From contig NC_081186.1 of assembly GCF_029867415.1 (NCBI RefSeq), positions 110,920,128 to 110,984,127 on the forward strand: a stretch of 64,000 bases of DNA, in the 5' to 3' direction. The notes under the pieces were generated by a model. The model did not search any database. It saw only the letters and a list, made by a program, of their open reading frames with translations, and was not told the DNA's origin. This DNA comes from Vicia villosa. Its lineage: Eukaryota; Streptophyta; Magnoliopsida; Fabales; Fabaceae. Positions 1 to 10,805 of the stretch are shown here, in pieces (within the stretch, counting starts at the first letter, position 1; every line of letters starts with the position of its first letter). The translations under genes and the position numbers were made by a program.

Positions 1-2
1 AT

Positions 3-878
3 GCGAATGGCAAATTTGAAAGGATTGATTTGGGAACACCGAAAAAAATGGGACATTTAATCGGTACTTGTCATGGCATATTGCTTCTTTTGAATGCAGC
101 TAAGCAAGTTTTTGTTGTGAACCCCATCCTTAAGTGCTGGCTTAAAATTCCTCGTTTTCCCATTTCTCGGTCTGATCTAGTATTTCCGTGTCAATGTACT
201 ATAACATGTGTTCCTCGTACTGCCAAATTCAAGCTTTTCCATGGAGTTGTCCTTGAGGTTTCGGGTGGTTCTTGGTATGTTTTCTATGTGCTAAGAATTG
301 GTATTGATAGCTCATGGAAAGAGATAGCTAGAAAAGAAGCAATCCTAGTATTACATCGGTTGTATTTTTCATCGAGACCACTTTATAATGGAGGCAATGA
401 TCTTTATTGGATAACAAATAAGGAAGTGATTGTAATGGATGTTGACAAAGAAATTATTGTACGAGAATATCCACTTTCTCATATAATCATGCACCCGTCT
501 GACCTATTTTTTATGATGTATTCTAGTGTCCCGTTTGAGATGTTTTTACATATGGGCGATCGTCTTTCTCGCATTGTGACTATAAATTTGCATAGAACAT
601 ATCAAATCTATATATTGGATTTTGATTCTGGAAAATGGTCTCTTTATCAAGAGATGGGGCCTTTTGATTATATGATTGCTTGTGATCATAATCTTAATCC
701 TAGAAGTGTGTCATTTCGTTTGTGGATCAACGATCAAATTATCTTTCAAGTAGGTCTACGTAAAAATCAAACAGGAAGTATGTCTTCACACAAAAGCATT
801 CATTTTGGTTACAATGTGAAGACCAAACAATTGACAAAGATTGAAGACATCGAGGTGTGCCAACTACTGCATAGCTAG
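3..878 (+). CDS. F-box-associated family protein, copy A, partial at the left window edge
   Basis: The frame is open from the window edge (position 3) to TAG at 876-878, so the true start and the N-terminal F-box lie outside the window. The ~290 visible residues align along their length with copy D (32205-33232), which retains an F-box-like motif. Family features are the motif SSWKEIAR, a central VIVMDVDKEI strand and the tail GYNVKTKQLTKIEDIEV. This resembles the plant F-box-associated interaction domain, which binds the substrate of an SCF ubiquitin ligase. Compared with copies B and D, about 43 bp are missing just after the codons for EDIEV. The conserved tail FEVWLHTN is lost and the protein ends in an unrelated CQLLHS. 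It may therefore be a damaged gene. The family call comes from resemblance and the paralogue; the function is inferred. Confidence 0.6.
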   Translation, partial: ANGKFERIDLGTPKKMGHLIGTCHGILLLLNAAKQVFVVNPILKCWLKIPRFPISRSDLVFPCQCTITCVPRTAKFKLFHGVVLEVSGGSWYVFYVLRIGIDSSWKEIARKEAILVLHRLYFSSRPLYNGGNDLYWITNKEVIVMDVDKEIIVREYPLSHIIMHPSDLFFMMYSSVPFEMFLHMGDRLSRIVTINLHRTYQIYILDFDSGKWSLYQEMGPFDYMIACDHNLNPRSVSFRLWINDQIIFQVGLRKNQTGSMSSHKSIHFGYNVKTKQLTKIEDIEVCQLLHS

Positions 879-1061
879 GTTTGTTGGTATAATACTATTA
901 TTTCTATTTCTCTTAGCTGAAAAACAAGTATTCCATTGCTTTATTGTGTAATCTGTGGTGGGTTGAAAAGGTTTGTTGGTATAATACTATTATTTCTATT
1001 TCTCTTAGCTGAAAAACAAGTATTCCATTGCTTTATTGTGTAATCTGTGGTGGGTTGAAAA
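878..1061. repeat. 92-bp direct tandem duplication
   Basis: Positions 878-969 and 970-1061 are two essentially identical copies with a period of 92 bp, directly behind the copy A stop codon. The other F-box copies have a single version of this 3' sequence (for example around 12970-13100), so the duplication is specific to copy A and recent. Confidence 0.9.
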
Positions 1062-1121
1062 ATTGGACTTTCTGTTCCTCTGATTTTTTGAGTTGAAACT
1101 TATGGGCCTAAAACATAAAAC

Positions 1122-1195
1122 TGGCTTCGCCCGGACTCGAACCGGAGACCTTCAGTGTGTTAGACTGACGTGATAACCAACTACACCACGAAACC
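1122..1195 (-). tRNA. tRNA-Val (anticodon AAC)
   Basis: The 74-nt minus-strand sequence folds as a complete cloverleaf. The acceptor stem GGTTTCG pairs with CGAAGCC (one G-U) and is followed by discriminator A. The anticodon stem TCAGT/ACTGA encloses the loop CTAACAC, giving anticodon AAC (positions 1159-1161). The T arm has loop TTCGAGT. The internal Pol III promoter is intact: box A matches TGGTGTAGTTGG and box B matches GGTTCGAGTCC. A run of four T on the transcribed strand (1117-1120) follows directly and can act as terminator. There is no intron, and CCA is not encoded, as is normal for a nuclear gene. It looks functional. It lies inside a ~2.5-kb segment that interrupts the spacer shared by the F-box copies. 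Confidence 0.93.
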
Positions 1196-1570
1196 ATTTT
1201 GAGACATGATTTCGTGTTTTCTAAAATTATCTTTGTTTTTATTGGAACAGGCTTAAATAAGAGCTATATGTTTACACTACTGCAATCAAATGAATTCTAT
1301 CTTCATATAAAGGGACATCTGTATAGACAATTAGCAGTTGTATAATTATTTGGCTGAATGATAGATAATAAATAATATAGAGAGATGCTTTCATTTCATG
1401 TACAAGATTCAACTTTGATATCTTCCCACTCTAAATGCTCAACTTGTCTTATTATCTATCACATACCAAATGAAAATATAAGACTACAATAATAACGACA
1501 AATTACACTATAACTTCCTTTTCTATGAGCACGATTCTTCTTCTCTTAACAACAAAAACACAAGAAAAAA
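1196..1570. other. Intergenic, AT-rich, no gene seen
   Basis: Sequence between the tRNA gene and the P450 fragments. I see no coding frame, repeat or element end that I can name. Confidence 0.5.
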
Positions 1571-1572
1571 AT

Positions 1573-1880
1573 GGATGTTTTAGAAAGAATGCTGCCAAAT
1601 TAGTTAAAGTGATATCAAAATTTTCTAATGAGGGTCTTCATTTTGATATGCAAGTGAGTAGTTATTCATATTTTCCTAAAATTAATGTTCAAGTTGTTTT
1701 GTTATTGAGGAAGCTTTAGTTTAGACTTGTGTGCATTTTGTTCTTTTTGTTAGGATTTACAAATGAGATGTGCTTTGGACTCGATATTCAAAAGTTGGGT
1801 TTGGAACAGAATTGAATTGCTTAGAGGGATCAAGCAAAGAGGGAATTGAATTCATGAAGGCTTTTGATGAATCAAGCAAA
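1573..1880 (+). pseudogene. Cytochrome P450 (CYP704-like) fragment, two exons
   Basis: Exon fragment 1573-1653 encodes CFRKNAAKLVKVISKFSN and ends at a canonical donor (GTGAGT at 1654). A 100-bp intron runs to TAG at 1751-1753. The next exon (1754-~1880) encodes MRCALDSIFK and, after a 1-bp insertion near 1793, KVGFGTELNCLEGSSKEG. These strings are what I recall of the CYP704 fatty-acid omega-hydroxylase family region before the I helix. The exon then breaks down in a short repeat of its own sequence and a stop. No start, substrate-recognition C-terminal part or haem-binding cysteine is present. It is a relict carried with the downstream fragment at ~3010. The family assignment is from memory of conserved strings. 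Confidence 0.7.
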
Positions 1881-2107
1881 GAGGGATCAACTTTATGATT
1901 AATGCCAAAACTTATAATGCACATTCACTTTCAACATAATTCAGTTCAAGGTTTACTAGTTCAGTTTCAACATAACACATTCACTCATGTAACATAATTG
2001 AACTGGTACAACAAATTCATGCCAAAATTTATACTGCATAACTGGTACATAGTGAAACAGGGATTGTCAATTGATACATCAAATTGTTACATAAAGCTGG
2101 TACATAA

Positions 2108-2644
2108 TTATAGCATCTTAAATACTACAACAAAAAACACAACATAAAACATTAACTTCCAAAACTTTTTCCACTTGATTATATTCTTCAAAGCAACTTC
2201 TAATTCCATATTAGCGAGGCGGAATTGTTCAACCTCTTTTTTGACTTCATAGATCTCTTTAGTTAACACATCTATCTTGCTTTGTTGCTTCATCATGAAT
2301 TCCTCCTTCTCATCTCTAGCTTTATCATAGAACCATTCAAAGAATCCACAACGAGCATTATTATATCCCTATACAATTTAACAAAAACACAGTTCAAGAA
2401 TATTTAAACCTAGAAGTCCGCAACATTACTTCAACAATGTAACAACAACAATATTTCAACAATATTACCTTAAAATGTTGACAACCCCAAAAAAGCTTTT
2501 CATAATTACTAGCTGTTCTCGCCCTTCGAAGAACAGTAGTGTCTCCACAACGACAAAAAGGGTTCCATGAAAAATTCAAACTACTAATCACTTGCGAATC
2601 ACTTCTATTTTTGCCGTTGATGATGTACTGCAGCCAGAACTCAT
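2108..2644 (-). pseudogene. GRF-type zinc-finger protein, decayed copy
   Basis: Read on the minus strand. The start ATG at 2644-2642 gives MSSGCSTSSTAKIEVIR, then a stop/frameshift near 2590-2605. The zinc-finger exon continues with FCRCGDTTVLRRARTASN and WGCQHFK up to a donor at 2468. A ~100-bp intron (2468-2369) ends in AG, and the next exon (2368-2108) stays in phase with GYNNARCGFFEWFYDKARD. A helical lysine/glutamate-rich stretch follows, then a hydrophobic C-terminal segment. The CxC, GC and RC cysteines plus the FFEW motif fit the plant GRF zinc-finger family, small proteins often found in multiple copies near transposons. The disruption between start and finger makes it a pseudogene. 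It sits antisense between two pieces of the P450 relict. Confidence 0.65.
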
Positions 2645-3009
2645 GATTACAACCACCAATATACTCGAATTAGGTTTCAATTTGGACTTTTTTTTTTCAC
2701 TATTCGAATAAGGGTTATATTTATTCTGTAAGGAAGGAAGAAGGTTAACATGAAAATCCACTTCAGCTGCCACGTATTGTAAGTCCCACTTCAGCTGTCA
2801 CGTATTGTAAGTCTAACGTCGTTTGCCCTTATTTGATAGAAAGGACTTGTTTAACTCTGTTTGATATCGTAAGGGAATAAATTGGTCATTTTGAACAAAA
2901 GAGAACCAAAATTAATCCAAAGGGTAACATACGAAACTAAAAAGAGGATTTAGCCTTAAGAGTTTCTACAATTAATGATATGAGTCATTTTTTGTATTTG
3001 TTTTTCATA

Positions 3010-3222
3010 ATGTTAAGGTTTTTAATGGAAAGCAAGAAAGGCGAAACAAATATAAGTGATAAGTATTTCATGGATATAATTCTAAACTTTATGATAGTTG
3101 GCAAAGACACACCTGTGAACACTCTTTCAGGGTTCTTCTACATGATATGCAAGAACCCTCTTGTTGAGGACAAGATTGTGCAAGAAATAAAAGATGTGAC
3201 ATGTAGTCATAAAATTGAAAAA
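3010..3222 (+). pseudogene. Cytochrome P450 (CYP704-like) fragment, I-helix region
   Basis: One frame encodes LMESKKGETNISDKY followed by MDIILNFMIVGKDT and FFYMICKNPLVEDKIVQE. This is the P450 I-helix neighbourhood: GKDT corresponds to the oxygen-binding AGxDT motif, altered here to VGKDTPVN. It ends with SHKIEK and a stop. It continues, in the same orientation, the gene piece seen at 1573-1880. The ~1.1 kb between them holds the GRF zinc-finger pseudogene. No K helix, PERF or haem loop follows, so this is a non-functional fragment. Confidence 0.72.
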
Positions 3223-3515
3223 TAGGCAATATTTTCGGTATACCGAAAATTTAAATTTTTGAAAGTTTTAGTTGCTCATCGAAAGTTTCAAAGTATGTTT
3301 TTTATTTTTCCCAAACAAATATCGGAATTTTCAAAATTAGCGATATTTCTTTACTTGAAATTCTGTTATTTCCGATAAAAGTGATATTTTTCTAGTTTTT
3401 TTTTAATAAAAACACATTTTCTTGAAAAATGCAAAAAAAATCGTATCGAAAATTTTGTTAATGCAATTTTTTTCTAGATAAATAGTTGCAAAGACATTTT
3501 TGTCATTAAAAAAAG

Positions 3516-3594
3516 ACAGGAATCGAACTCAGTAATTTTCGAACTTCGTCCTTAGCAGAAGTTCATTTACCACTCAAGTCCAATGGCTTGGTTT
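3516..3594 (-). other. tRNA-like sequence (degenerate tRNA or SINE head)
   Basis: The minus strand contains a box A-like TTGAGTGGTAAATG, a hairpin with stem CTTC/GAAG, and a box B-like AGTTCGATTCC at roughly tRNA spacing, followed by a T run. The acceptor arm does not pair convincingly and the anticodon loop looks enlarged. It could be a degenerate tRNA-Ser-type copy or the head of a SINE. Confidence 0.35.
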
Positions 3595-3682
3595 AGATTT
3601 TATCAATTTGATTTTAATAAAAAGTGATTTAAACTTAAATGTGATTTATATTTGGATGCTCTAATTAAAAAGTTACTTTAAC

Positions 3683-3685
<3 letters not shown>

Positions 3686-3779
<94 letters not shown>
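3686..3779. repeat. (TA)n microsatellite, left of MITE
   Basis: About 94 bp of uninterrupted TA dinucleotides. Together with the run at 4021-4107 it flanks the MITE, so both were probably one microsatellite before the insertion. Confidence 0.95.
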
Positions 3780-3781
<2 letters not shown>

Positions 3782-4018
3782 GGACGTATCAAATGAGAAG
3801 TTTGGTTATTATAAGAACTAAGAACTTTTAATAACAATCGTACGATTTAAAATCAATGTTCAGATATGCATTTATGTGATATGTATTTAAATCAGAATCT
3901 ATCTATTAATTATTGTCTCTTAAAATTTAGGTGAAATCTGAGACGTTGAATTTAAATCGTATGGTTTTATTAAAAGTTCTCAGTTCTCATTATAGCCACA
4001 GTTCTCATTTGATACGTC

Positions 4019-4020
<2 letters not shown>
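3780..4020. mobile_element. MITE inserted in a TA microsatellite
   Basis: About 240 bp with terminal inverted repeats. The left end GGGACGTATCAAATGAGAA matches the reverse complement of the right end, and the similarity continues imperfectly for ~50 bp on each side up to AGAACTTTTAA. There is no coding capacity. The (TA)n on both sides hides the target duplication, so the superfamily (Tc1/mariner-like TA insertion or another microsatellite-targeting group) cannot be fixed. Confidence 0.8.

Positions 4021-4107
<87 letters not shown>
4021..4107. repeat. (TA)n microsatellite, right of MITE
   Basis: About 87 bp of TA dinucleotides directly behind the right MITE terminus. Confidence 0.95.
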
Positions 4108-4111
<4 letters not shown>

Positions 4112-4747
4112 TGCATATATTTCTATTTTGTTTATTGGTAAACTTCAATAACTAGTGCGTAATTATCTATTTGTTTGCATATATTTCTATTTTGTTTATT
4201 GGTAAACTTCAATGATATTCTAAAGTTTTGTTGAATATGATTCTGTATGTATTCATATTGCATTGATTTTTCGAGGCCCTCATCCTGATCATAGCAGGAA
4301 TTTTCTAGACAACTTTCTAGACAACGGAAAATTAGGAGATCTTGTTGTAATCGTTTATTTTTTCAACCATGTGATCATAACTTTTAATTAATATTAATAA
4401 TTTTTTTTATTTTTAAATATTCTTATTTAAAAAAAGGGAAATACACCTATGTGTCACTTCACTTGGCGCATGCTCTTAATTTTTACTTGAATGCGCCAAA
4501 TGGGATGGCCCCGCGTGGCATATTTGCATGCATCCGCTAAGTGAAGTGGCACCTACTCATAAAAATTGCATGCATGCACCATCTGAGTTGGCGTTTACGT
4601 TTTGGTCGTTTCTGAAACCAATTATTTGTGTATTTTTTTTCTGAAACGAATTATTTGTGTATTTTTTTTCTGAAACATAGTTATTGACATATTTTTATTT
4701 CAAAAGGTGGTTATTGGAAAAAAAATCAAAATAGTTAGTTTGTTCTA
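4108..4747. other. Intergenic spacer with short duplications
   Basis: A ~42-bp segment (TGTTTGCATATATTTC...) occurs twice at about 4109-4210. It is the same spacer sequence as 19860-19940 and 39330-39390 in copies C and D. At 4440-4590 are inverted pieces around a GTCACTTCAC motif, and at 4612-4690 a TTTCTGAAAC motif recurs three times. No gene is seen. Confidence 0.55.
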
Positions 4748-5073
<326 letters not shown>

Positions 5074-5080
5074 CCCCCCC

Positions 5081-8000
5081 TCAAGTTGGAGGTGGGATTG
5101 AGATCTCAAGAACACCCAACTTGCCGAGTAGTCGTTTATAAGTATCGCCTCCAAGAGGTTTAGTAAATATGTCAGCTAGTTGATCAAAAGATCGGATATA
5201 AGAAGGGCTGATAAGACCGGATTTAATTTTCTCACGAACGAAATGACAATCAATTTCAATGTGTTTTGTGCGTTCATGAAAAACTGGATTTTCGGCGATG
5301 TGAATAGCAGCTTGACTATCACAATGAACGGTGATCGTTTGAGGATGATCAATGCCGAGATCCGAGAGAATATATTTTAACCATTGTAACTCGGAAGATA
5401 AAGTTGCAAGGGAACGATATTCTGCTTCAGTAGAGGAACGAGAAATTGTTGGTTGCTTCTTGGTTTTCCATGATATAGGATTAGAGCCCAACATGGTAAA
5501 ATAGCCGGTAGTGGAGCGACGAGTAGTAGGACAACCAGCCCAATCAGAATCGGCATATCCAACTAAACTGAGGGAGCTAGAAGGCGAAAGAAATAAGCAT
5601 TTGCAGACACTCCCTTTAAGATATTGGAGAACTCGTGTGGCCGCATCGAGATGAGTTGTACATGGAGATTGCATGAATTGACTGAGAGTGTTAACAGCGT
5701 ATTGGATGTCGGGCCGTGTCACTGTTAAATATAATAGACGACCAATGAGGCGATGATACATTGTCGGATCAGGAAGAGGGCTTCCTTCATTGGGCCGTAG
5801 ACGGAGGTGTTGCTCCATAGGAAAATCTGATGGTCGGCAACCAGTCATACCAGAGTCGGATAAAATGTCAAGTGTATATTTCCTTTGACATAAGAATATT
5901 CCCTTTTTAGAACGGGATACTTCGATGCCTAAGAAGTATGAAAGATTTCCAAGATCTTTGATGGAAAAGGTCTAGGCGAGAAATTTCTTGATGTCGGAGA
6001 TAGCGTCTTCGTTATTTCCAGTGATGATGATGTCATCTACATAAACGAGTACAAATATAGTCGTGTGATTACTTTTGAAAGTGAATAGACTATAATTAGA
6101 GATGGATTGATGAAAACCCTTTTGAATGAGGGTGGTGGAGAATTTTGAGAACCATTGACGGGATGCCTGTTTGAGACCATAGATGGATTTGTTTAATTTG
6201 CAAACACATGATTTCCCTTTATGAGAGAAGCCGGGTGGTAATTTCATGTAAACTTCTTCATTAAGGTCTCCTTGGAGGAAAGCATTGTTAACATCAAGCT
6301 GTTGTAACGGCCAGTTTTTAATGGCAGCAATGGAGAGAAGGAGTCGAACCGTGACAAGTTTGGCAACCGGTGCGAATGTTTCATGGTAGTCAATACCATG
6401 TACTTGATTGTAGCCTTTGGCGACTAAACGAGCCTTATATCGCTCAACGGTACCATTAGAGTGATATTTAATTTTGTATACCCATTTGCAACCTATGGCG
6501 GTTTTGCCATTCGGGAGAGGAGATAAAACCCAAGTGTTGTTGGATTCAAGGGCGTGGATTTCTTTAGCCATAGCGTCACGCCATTCAGCTGATTTGATAG
6601 CTTGAGAATAAGATGTTGGTTCATTATTTTCAATGATGTTAACAAGAAGAGCTCGGTGAGAGGTGCTCAAATTGGATAAAGAGAAATAATTCTTTAATGG
6701 GAAGGCACTCTGTGATGTGACATTATTAATGTCACATACGTGGTCCGTGAGGCGAACGGAAGGAGTACGAAGACGTTGAGGATAACGACGTTCTGCAGGA
6801 TTGATCGCTGTAGGTGAATGTTGTTGGGGAGTTTCTACAGGAATGGATGGAATATTGGATGGAATATTCGATGAGTTATCATCCTGAGGGGTGGGAATGG
6901 GCACAATTGTGTCATCATGATGACTAATGCCGGGAGAGATATTTGATGCAGGTGATAAGTTGGAAGAGGAATCATCAAATTCATAATCAAGGATTTGAGT
7001 GTTGATGCTTATGTCGTTGGCGATGGAAAGAGTTTGAAGGTCGTGATATGGAAACATGGTTTCAAAAAATTGAACATCGCGAGAGACATATATTTTGCGA
7101 GTGTGCATATCGTAGATGCGGTATCCTTTTTGATTAAAAGGGTAACCTACAAAAATACCAGGTTTGGCTCGTTCATCGAATTTGTGTTGAATGTTCATAT
7201 TTTTGGCAAAACAGAGACATCCAAACACACGTAGTGATGAGTATGAAGGAGGAGAACCGAGTAAAATTTGAGGAGGAGATTTATATTTCAGGATGGGAGT
7301 AGGAAGTTTGTTTATGAGATAAGCGGCAGTGAGCACGCATTCACCCCAAAAGGAAAGGGGTAATTTCGCTTGGAAACGTAATGCTCTTGCGACGTCGAGA
7401 AGATGACGATGCTTGCGCTCTACAACACCATTTTGTTGAGGGGTTGCAACGCAACTGCGTTGATGAATAATGCCATGATCATGGAACCATGTTTGGATTT
7501 GTTTGGACAAAAACTCCGAACCATTGTCGGAACGAATAGCTTGAAGTTGGGGAAGAAAGATACCCCAATCGCCGGAATTAATTTTACTAATTTTAGTGTT
7601 GAATTGGCGATTGATTTGATTAAAAAAGTGAATTAGCGTAGTAAATGTTTCAGATTTATGTTGCATGAGATATAACCAAGTACATCGTGAATAATCATCG
7701 ACAATTGTTAAAAAATATCGTGATCCATTGTGTGATGGAGTAGAGAATGGACCCCAAATATCAACATGAATTAACTCAAAACAATGAGATGAATATGATG
7801 TTCTTGAAGAAAAAGGTAAACGTGATTGTTTTGCACGCGAACAAACGTCACAAACAAAATTTTTAGTCGCATTAATATTTGGAGAGTTCTTAACAATAAA
7901 TTGAAAGCGGGAAATAGATGGGTGACCGAGGCGTAAATGCCATAGGTCAGCCTTATTACATTGCTTAGAACTAAAAAAAGAACTTGATGGATGGTCAAGG

Positions 8001-9369
8001 CAATAGTGATCCTTGTCATCTTTATTTAATGGTGGTTCTTCATTCAGATAGAAGAGTCCATTCCGAGCACTACCCCGACCAATCGTCTTCTTCGTTGCTC
8101 GGTCCTGAAATATGCAACCAGAGGATGAGAAAATAATATCACAATGTATTGATTTTGTTAATTGTGAAAGAGATAATAGATTATATTTGAAAGATGGAAT
8201 GTGATAAACATTCGTGAGTGTAAGTGACGGCGAGCAATGAATATTGCCGATGTGTTTCACGGACGCGTGAGAGCCGTCGGGTAATTGAACAAGTATATTT
8301 TTATGAACAGGTGAATATGAAGAAAAATAAGAAAGAGATGTGCATATGTGATTTGAAGCGCCAGAATCAATAATCCAAGAAAAAGGGCCACAAGTAAAAG
8401 CGGTACCTGCTAAATTCACAGATGATCCTATAGTGTCCTCGTTGGCTAAGAGAGATAGGAGTTTTTGGTATTGTGTGCTTGAGAGTTGAGTAGCGGGAGT
8501 AGATGAGAATGGTTCAGATTTCTTTGGTGGCTTATTTGGAAAGCCATGAATCTGATAGCAAGTAGCAATAGTGTGACCATACTTATTACAATTTTCACAG
8601 TACGGACGCTGCCGTTTGCCTTGAGTGCGATACTGCATTTTAGAAGCTTGAAGCGCCGGGATTCCTCAGCAGGGAGGGGTCGAAAATTAATCTCTTGTTG
8701 TTTCTCTTCCTGGCGTACGATGTTATAAATACGCTGAATTGAAGGAAAAGGATCCATGAGGAGAATTTGGCTGCGGACGGCCGAGAATCGGTCATGGACG
8801 CCCTGAAGAAATTCCATGGCCCGGTCCTGATTTTGTTGATCAATAATACTCTTGGCATTACCACAGATGCACGGATTGATAGGTGCGATGGAATGGAGTT
8901 CATCCCAGAGAGATTTCAATTGAGTAAAATACAGAGATACAGACATGCCCTCTTGTTTTAGGGCAGAGATAGATTGTTTCAATTGATAGATTTTCGGAGC
9001 GTTGGACTTAGAGAAACGATCCTTGAGATCAGTCCAGATTTGTGCTGCCGTTTCAGCATAGAGAATGCTAGGGCAAATCTCGGTTGAAACCGAGTTGAGA
9101 ATCCAGCTTGCAACCATATCGTTGTAGCGGCGCCACTTAGAGATATCATCGGCCTTCTTTGGACAGGTTAGGGTTCCATCGACAAACCCGAATTTGTTTT
9201 TGGCACGAAGTGCCATTGTTACGGCTCGGCTCCATGAACCATAGTTGTCGACCGTGAGCAGAGGTGTAACAAGGACAGTTGCAGGGTTGTCGGAATGATG
9301 GATGACGCATGGATCGGCGGGTTGATCATGGGTCGACGGGTTTGGTGAAGGTGGTGGAACATCAGACAT
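5081..9369 (-). pseudogene. Copia gag-pol polyprotein with one frameshift and one stop
   Basis: The single ~1430-codon frame most likely starts at ATG 9369 (MSDVPPPSPNP), just inside the 5' LTR and PBS. Gag (DUF4219/UBN2-type, GSWSRAVTMALRAKNK) leads to a CCHC knuckle CENCNKYGH near 8590. Protease IDSGASNH is near 8365. Integrase has the HHCC zinc site (HLRLGHP, CDVC) and the core DIWGPF / SDNGSEF / GVVERKH. Reverse transcriptase has YVDD at 6032-6043. RNase H ends with IFTKPLGGDTYKRLLGKLGV. Two lesions are visible: a 1-bp frameshift at about 8645 between gag and the knuckle, and an in-frame TAG at 5972-5974 in RT. The part after the stop stays in the same frame. These lesions should prevent an autonomous product. 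Confidence 0.9.
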
Positions 9370-9455
9370 GATGATGCGAGTGACTGAGTTAGTCGATGAA
9401 GAAGGATTGAAACAGGATGATAAACACAAACTAAGGGAGATTAACCAGAGAAAAA

Positions 9456-9464
9456 CTGATACCA
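9456..9464 (-). other. Copia primer binding site
   Basis: TGGTATCAG on the minus strand, two bases after the 5' LTR end, complements the 3' end of initiator tRNA-Met, as is usual for plant copia elements. Confidence 0.85.
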
Positions 9465-9466
9465 TA

Positions 9467-9505
9467 TGAGAAAAGGAATTTTGTTATATATTATTTTTGT
9501 AATGA

Positions 9506-9573
<68 letters not shown>

Positions 9574-9748
9574 AGTACAAGGATCTGTATACTAATTGCC
9601 TATAATTGTCTAGTCTATAATTGCCTATAATAGAAATCCTATTTTAAATACAATTATGATACAATATATTTTGTCTAGTCTATACTTGAATGTCTTGATA
9701 TTTGCTTTGACCTTCTTTAATGTGAATAATATGTGCTTATCCTTACCA
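9467..9748 (-). repeat. Copia 5' LTR (right side)
   Basis: Same sequence as the left LTR apart from a shorter (TA)n run and a few substitutions, including one in the terminal bases (TGGTAAGG where the left copy has TGTTAAGG). Confidence 0.9.
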
Positions 9749-10130
9749 TATTCGGAAAAAAAAGAGGAATTTCAGAGAATAAATATTGAATATAAGATAT
9801 TCATAGCATTAGTTGTAAAGATATACTAGTATTTATTAATTGTGGGTTGATCATAAATATTTTAAAAAATAAATAATGGGCAGGAGCCCAACCGCAAAGC
9901 AAGTCACACAAAAAAATAAAAAATAAACATTGGAATAAATATTGAAAACCAAAACAAAAAGAAAGCGAACGTGAGAGATAGAGACGGCGGCGAGAAGCGG
10001 AGGAGGAGGAGTTGCTGTTTCTTCTTCTTCCTTAGGTATCACTCTCTCATTCTCTTATTTCATATATCAAATATTCTCAATTTTTGTTACTCCTTGTGTT
10101 CTACCTTATTTCATAACTTTTTACAGGTTT
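9749..10130. promoter_or_regulatory. Possible 5' end of a gene of the duplicated family
   Basis: 9885-10035 contains GAGCCCAACCGC, then a purine-rich GACGGCGGCGAGAAGCGGAGG block, a TTCTTCTTCTTCC tract and a possible splice donor (TTAGGTATCAC). The same pieces recur in the last 95 bp of the window (63912-64000), suggesting a duplicated promoter/5' UTR. The block resembles a plant 5' leader, but no coding exon follows recognisably. The call is inference from duplication and composition. Confidence 0.35.
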
Positions 10131-10300
10131 TTTTTTTTTAATATACGTGGTATCTGTAGAGGTTTTTCACCCCACGTAGCTCTTGAGGGTTTGAGATTTT
10201 TTTGGTCCGGGGCACCATCAAACTCTGAGACTCCAAAGGGAACAAACCCTTGAGACCCGAGCTCCCTTCCGCTGGGCCAACCCTCCAACCCTCTCAGGTT
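10130..10300 (-). mobile_element. SINE-like element
   Basis: On the minus strand a box A-like TGGCCCAGCGG (10269-10279) near one end is followed by ~140 bp ending in a poly(A) run (the T run at ~10130 on the plus strand). TTTCATAACTTTTTACAG-like sequence occurs on both sides (10108 and 10327), which may reflect duplication of the target area. Box B is weak, so the SINE call is tentative. Confidence 0.4.
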
Positions 10301-10805
10301 ATAATTATCTTTACTTTTGTTTCTAGTTTCATAACTTTTTACCAGACCCTTGAAATTACCTTTGTACTTTTTGGATTTATATTAAGTAGTTTTATAGTAA
10401 TTTAAAGAACAAATACATTGTAACCAAATTTTATTAAATGTTTTATTATGCTAAAGTTATGGGTTTGATATTTACTTTCAACTAGATATGATTTTATTGG
10501 TTTCGTAAGCTATGTTGGAGTTGGAATTAACTATAAGAATTAACTTCTATGAGTGATTTAAAAACCCTTTCTTTTATTTTGATCAATTGAAATTTGAAGT
10601 TAATGCTTGTTTTTTTGTTTGGGTTGGAGTACTCCTCTTATTTATACAAGAGTTGCTTATTAAGAAAAATAAGAATTAACTTTAAAATGATTAGGTTAAT
10701 AGAAGAACATAGATTAAATATAAGAGAGTCAAAAGAGAAAGAGAGAAACATTGGCTGTTGGAAATGTTAGATCATCTAGAAATACAGTTTATTGTAGAAG
10801 TTATG
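10301..10805. other. AT-rich spacer
   Basis: No reading frame of interest, no recognisable element ends and no RNA gene seen. Confidence 0.5.

Noticed and set aside
4440..4590. Inverted CACTTCACTT / AAGTGAAGTG pieces as a small transposon
   Set aside because: Ends and target duplication could not be defined; probably a fragment of a larger repeat.
6995..7636. Plus-strand frames antisense to copia pol
   Set aside because: Shadows of the minus-strand gag-pol frame.
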